A stretch of DNA of 64,000 nt from positions 520,490 to 584,489 of the forward strand of contig NZ_JANHMP010000002.1 of NCBI RefSeq assembly GCF_024609265.1, written 5' to 3'. This document shows, in pieces, positions 61,085 to 64,000 of the stretch. The position numbers and the translations under genes were made by a program. Under the pieces are notes generated by a model. The model had not been told where the DNA came from. It did not search any database and saw only the letters and a program-made list of their open reading frames with translations. How positions within the stretch are numbered: position 1 is the stretch's first letter; the number at the start of each line of letters is the position of its first letter. The stretch is from Geothrix campi. GTDB lineage: Bacteria; Acidobacteriota; Holophagae; Holophagales; Holophagaceae.

Positions 61085-62389
61085 TCACCAGGCCCGAAGG
61101 GCCTTCAGCGGGAGCCACCACACGCGATCCGGGCCACCGCAGAGCAGGGCCCCGGCCTCGGGGCGCAGGCTCCCATCTCCAGGCGGGCCGGGAAGTCCGG
61201 GAGGTGGCGCCAGCCGCTTCCAGGCCTCCGCCAGGGGGATCACCTTCATGTGGTCCTCGCCGGGCTTCCAGGTGTAGAGCCGATCCAGCCCTTTGTCGAG
61301 GTAGGCCTCCCAGGCTTCCCGGGAGGGCGGGAGGGTGGCTGGTGGTGGCGCCACGGCTGCCTCAAAAGCAGCCGCACCCGGGATCTCCGCCGGTGGTGCT
61401 GGAGCAGGCGCCGGGAGGGTCGGCCGCGTCAATCCGAACCACAGGTGTCCGTCCGGTTCTTCGCCGAGCAGGTGGAGCAGGTCTGCATCCATGGCGGCGG
61501 CTTCGGGAATCAATCGCTTCAAGTCCTGCGGAGCTCCGGTCTTGGCCCCTGGGCCCAAGGGAATGAGGGTTCCGGGTTCCGGTTGCCACCAGCCCGCCTT
61601 GGCATTACCGGCGACCAGGCCCAACCCGTGCGCGAACCCAAGGGCAGAAGGGGGCGGGGCCGGCACATGAGTCCATTCCCCATTCCGGAAAGCCGAGAAT
61701 CCCAAGTCGTGGGCCACCAGAAAGGAACGAGGCCCGATGGGAAGCAGGCTGGAGATGTTTTTCACTTCCAGGGGGAGTTCAACCGTGGTCGAGGTGGGTT
61801 TGCGGCTGCCTGCCCGGTGAGCCAGATCAAGAATGCAGACGGGGGTGCCCGTGCCGAAGAGGAACACACTGCGCCGATCCGGCGCCAGGGCCAGGTGCTC
61901 GCCCGGCGCGCGGTGGGACCACAGGGGCTGCTGGTTGCGCAGATCCCAGGCCAGGGCCAGCGCAGGGGAGCTGGGATCCTCAGAGCTGCGATAGAGGAGG
62001 ACCAGGGCGTCGTCCGGTGCCAGGGCGGCATCCACCAGATCGGCGAACTGGAAGAACCGATCAGACACCCCTGTCGGCGTGGGCAGGGAGAGGGCGGGAC
62101 CGGGCGCCCCCTTCACGAAGAGGACCGCCTGTTGCCGACCGGTCTGGGTCAGAATCTGGGCGACCGCGGCCTCCCCGGGCAGGGGAAGTGTCCACCGCAC
62201 GCTTCTCAGAGGCGCGGACGGAGGCTGGAGGTCGATGAGCTGGCCCACTCCCATCGCCACAGCCCGGAAGGGTTCCAGGGTCTCCTCCTGGGGCGGAGCG
62301 CCTGGGTCGCGGCGAGTCAACCACCAGGCGCCGCTGCCGAGGGCGACGATCAGGATGGCGGCGCCCAGGGCGAGGGTGGGGCGGGTCAT
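61085..62389 (-). CDS. Single-pass membrane protein of unknown function with beta-propeller-like domain
   Basis: 434 residues. N-terminal transmembrane helix (LALGAAILIVALGSGAWWL, about 5-23), then a long extracytoplasmic part. Repeated segments with SLPTP, LLYRSS, AWDLRNQQPLWSHRAPGE and SVFLFGTGTPV resemble propeller blades, but no family is recognised. A Pro/Ala-rich linker separates a C-terminal piece. The start overlaps the trmFO stop (ATGA), so it is translationally coupled to it. Confidence 0.6.
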   Translation of the reverse strand: MTRPTLALGAAILIVALGSGAWWLTRRDPGAPPQEETLEPFRAVAMGVGQLIDLQPPSAPLRSVRWTLPLPGEAAVAQILTQTGRQQAVLFVKGAPGPALSLPTPTGVSDRFFQFADLVDAALAPDDALVLLYRSSEDPSSPALALAWDLRNQQPLWSHRAPGEHLALAPDRRSVFLFGTGTPVCILDLAHRAGSRKPTSTTVELPLEVKNISSLLPIGPRSFLVAHDLGFSAFRNGEWTHVPAPPPSALGFAHGLGLVAGNAKAGWWQPEPGTLIPLGPGAKTGAPQDLKRLIPEAAAMDADLLHLLGEEPDGHLWFGLTRPTLPAPAPAPPAEIPGAAAFEAAVAPPPATLPPSREAWEAYLDKGLDRLYTWKPGEDHMKVIPLAEAWKRLAPPPGLPGPPGDGSLRPEAGALLCGGPDRVWWLPLKALRAW

Positions 62390-63732
62390 GACAGACCTCC
62401 AGCGGATCTCAGGTGCTGCTCCAGCGCTTGCAGGGCGCGCTCCCGATGCGCGCGGCCCTTGGCGGACTTCACGGCGCGGGTACCGCCCTCCCGCTTGAGG
62501 CCCCGCAGGTCCAGGAGGCCCTCGGGAAGCGGCGGCATCAGGCCCAACATGGCGTTGGTCGGACCAAAGTCCTTGCTGGAGGCATGGGCGAGGTAGTTCA
62601 GCAGACTGCCCAGCATCGTATCCGTCGGGAAGGGCAGTGGCTCCAATCCGCGCACGGCTCGATCCGTGGCGAAGGCGGCGGCAAGGCCGCTGGCAGCGGA
62701 TTCAAGGTATCCCTCCACGCCCGAGAGTTGCCCTGCGATCCAGAGATTATTCAAGGATTTGACAGCCAATGTCGCATCGAGCACTTTCGGGGCCTGGATG
62801 TAGGTGTTCCGATGGATGCTGCCGAAGCGGGCGAATTCAGCCTTCTCAAGGCCCGGGATCAGCCGGAACACATCCTTCTGTGCTCCCCATTTCAGGCGCG
62901 TCTGGAAGCCCACCATGTTGAAGAAGTCCCCCGCCAGGGTGTCCTGGCGGAGCTGGACCACGGCGTGGGGCCAGCGTCCGGTCCGCGGATCGTCCAGGCC
63001 CATGGGCTTCATGGGGCCGTGGCGCAGTGTCTCGCGGCCGCGGTCGGCCATGACCTCAATGGGCAGGCAAGCTTCAAAGTACGCGGTATCAATGTCATGG
63101 AGAGGCACGCGATCCGCCGCGAGCAGCGCGTCCAGGAAGCGCTCGTACTGCGCCTTGTCCAAAGGGCAGTTGATGAAGTCGGCTCCGCCCTTGTCGTAGC
63201 GCGCGGCCATCCAGGCAACGCCCATGTCGATGCTGTCGCGCTCCACGATCGGGGCGATGGCATCGTAGAAGTGCAGGCGATCGCTACCGGTGGCGTTTGC
63301 CAGCCAGTCGGCCAGCGGCTCCGCGGTGAGCGGGCCCGTGGCAAGGATAGTCGGCACCGCGGGTTCCGGCGCGTCGATGCGAGCCTCCTCCCAGTGGATG
63401 CGGGGATGGCCTTTCAGAGCGGAAGTCACGGCTTCTGAGAAGGCGTCCCGGTCCACCGCCAGGCTGTTTCCGGCAGGCACGCGGGTGGCCTCCGCGCAGC
63501 GCAGGACCAGCGAATCCATCCTGTGCATCTCAGCTTTGAGAATCCCGGTGGCAGAGTTGGGGTCGTCGCTCTTGAAGGAATTGGAACAGACCATCTCTGC
63601 GGCCCGCTCTGTGCTGTGGGCGGGGGTCATCCAACGCGGCCGCATCTCGGAGATCCGGATCTCATGACCCCGCGTGGCCAGTTGCCAGGCGGCTTCCGAA
63701 CCGGCTAGGCCCGCCCCGATGATGTGGATCAC
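62386..63732 (-). CDS. trmFO: Folate-dependent tRNA (uracil-54) methyltransferase TrmFO
   Basis: 448 residues from a GTG start. FAD protein that makes ribothymidine at position 54 of tRNA using methylene-tetrahydrofolate. Signatures: VIHIIGAGLAGSEAAWQLA (FAD-binding), ISEMRPRWMTPAHST, MVCSNSFKSDDPNSATGILK, GHGPMKPMGLDDPRTG, VQLRQDT and GQLSGVEGYLESAASGL. Upstream hairpin (63760-63796) may lie in its leader. Confidence 0.96.
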   Translation of the reverse strand: MIHIIGAGLAGSEAAWQLATRGHEIRISEMRPRWMTPAHSTERAAEMVCSNSFKSDDPNSATGILKAEMHRMDSLVLRCAEATRVPAGNSLAVDRDAFSEAVTSALKGHPRIHWEEARIDAPEPAVPTILATGPLTAEPLADWLANATGSDRLHFYDAIAPIVERDSIDMGVAWMAARYDKGGADFINCPLDKAQYERFLDALLAADRVPLHDIDTAYFEACLPIEVMADRGRETLRHGPMKPMGLDDPRTGRWPHAVVQLRQDTLAGDFFNMVGFQTRLKWGAQKDVFRLIPGLEKAEFARFGSIHRNTYIQAPKVLDATLAVKSLNNLWIAGQLSGVEGYLESAASGLAAAFATDRAVRGLEPLPFPTDTMLGSLLNYLAHASSKDFGPTNAMLGLMPPLPEGLLDLRGLKREGGTRAVKSAKGRAHRERALQALEQHLRSAGGLS

Positions 63733-63759
63733 GCATCCCCCAGGGGGTTGATTCTACGT

Positions 63760-63796
63760 CAGGGCCATCCGACCTTCCCCGTTCCGGATGGCCCTG
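63760..63796. other. Inverted repeat upstream of trmFO
   Basis: cagggccatccg (63760-63771) pairs with cggatggccctg (63785-63796) over 12 bp, with a 13-nt loop. It lies 28 bp before the trmFO start and upstream of the putative rRNA promoter. It has no T-tract in either direction. Role unknown. Confidence 0.6.
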
Positions 63797-63851
63797 GAGG
63801 TCCCCGAAGGGCCGGATCATTCGGTTTCAGGGCCTCCCTTGAAATTTCCCC

Positions 63852-64000
63852 TTGCATGCTGGCTGCGCGATGTTAGTCTGAATGTCCTGCGCAGTTGAGG
63901 CTGCGAGGTGCTGGAAGGGGCCGCGAGGCGACTTCGGACTGTGCGGAAGCACGGTGAGCGTCTTTGAAAACCGGATAGAAGATAGGAAGCCTTTGAGGGT
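63852..64000 (+). promoter_or_regulatory. Probable rRNA operon promoter and boxA leader
   Basis: A -35-like TTGCAT (63852-63857), 16-bp spacer and -10-like TAGTCT (63874-63879) are followed by a GC-rich leader. Near the right edge is gcgtctttgaaaaccgg (about 63958-63974), close to the boxA (CTTTGAAAA) of pre-16S leaders. The order strongly suggests that a 16S rRNA gene begins just past the window edge. The rRNA itself is not present. Confidence 0.5.

Overview
The window is GC-rich chromosomal DNA, densely packed and largely co-directional, with many ATGA or GTGA start/stop overlaps. I infer a member of Acidobacteriota, class Holophagae (Geothrix/Holophaga-like). The inference rests on a TonB-dependent receptor with a carboxypeptidase-regulatory N-terminus, a small tetraheme cytochrome, a PilY1-type pilus operon, HybA/NrfD-type redox proteins, lipopolysaccharide genes and an HrcA/CIRCE-controlled groESL. 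The phylum is inference; no rRNA gene body lies inside the window.

Layout. 1-5.5 kb: the end of a heptosyltransferase, a hybrid histidine kinase, a tetraheme cytochrome c, a solitary phosphate-binding-like protein, and cysS. 5.5-17 kb: a GAF protein, an acyl-CoA thioesterase, small exported proteins including a thioredoxin, a DUF58-BatA-BatB operon without an adjacent MoxR gene, two tandem DUF4139 paralogues, an SRPBCC protein, yggS and a zinc-ribbon coiled-coil protein. 17-19.5 kb: CIRCE-groES-groEL, followed by a duplicated copy of the groEL 3' end with its terminator. 19.7-24.3 kb: the most unusual locus. It holds a four-cluster ferredoxin, an NrfD/HybB-like membrane subunit, a histidine kinase with two c-type heme motifs in its periplasmic loop, and a membrane-anchored response regulator whose C-terminus resembles GcvH. 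lipA is convergent to it.

25-43 kb: scpA, uvrC, a metallo-beta-lactamase-fold hydrolase, a slipin, a TgpA-like transglutaminase, anmK, a MITE-like element sitting 17 bp upstream of anmK, a zinc-ribbon membrane protein, a large TonB-dependent receptor, gatC, tsaD and priA. 43-51.4 kb: a minor-pilin/PilY1 operon on the minus strand. 51.6-64 kb: rsmA, an RNase J, an ECF sigma/anti-sigma/Spy-like operon, hpt, lptE, holA, a two-subunit class I fumarase, prmC, flgM, a hypothetical protein and trmFO. The right edge looks like the promoter and boxA leader of an rRNA operon whose 16S gene would begin just outside.

How the parts fit: housekeeping genes (translation quality, DNA replication and repair, chaperonin) are interleaved with cell-envelope functions (LPS, pili, TonB transport) and with quinone/cytochrome redox genes plus heme-based signalling. 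This suits a respiratory, surface-attached bacterium. I saw no CRISPR array, tRNA, prophage or intact insertion sequence.
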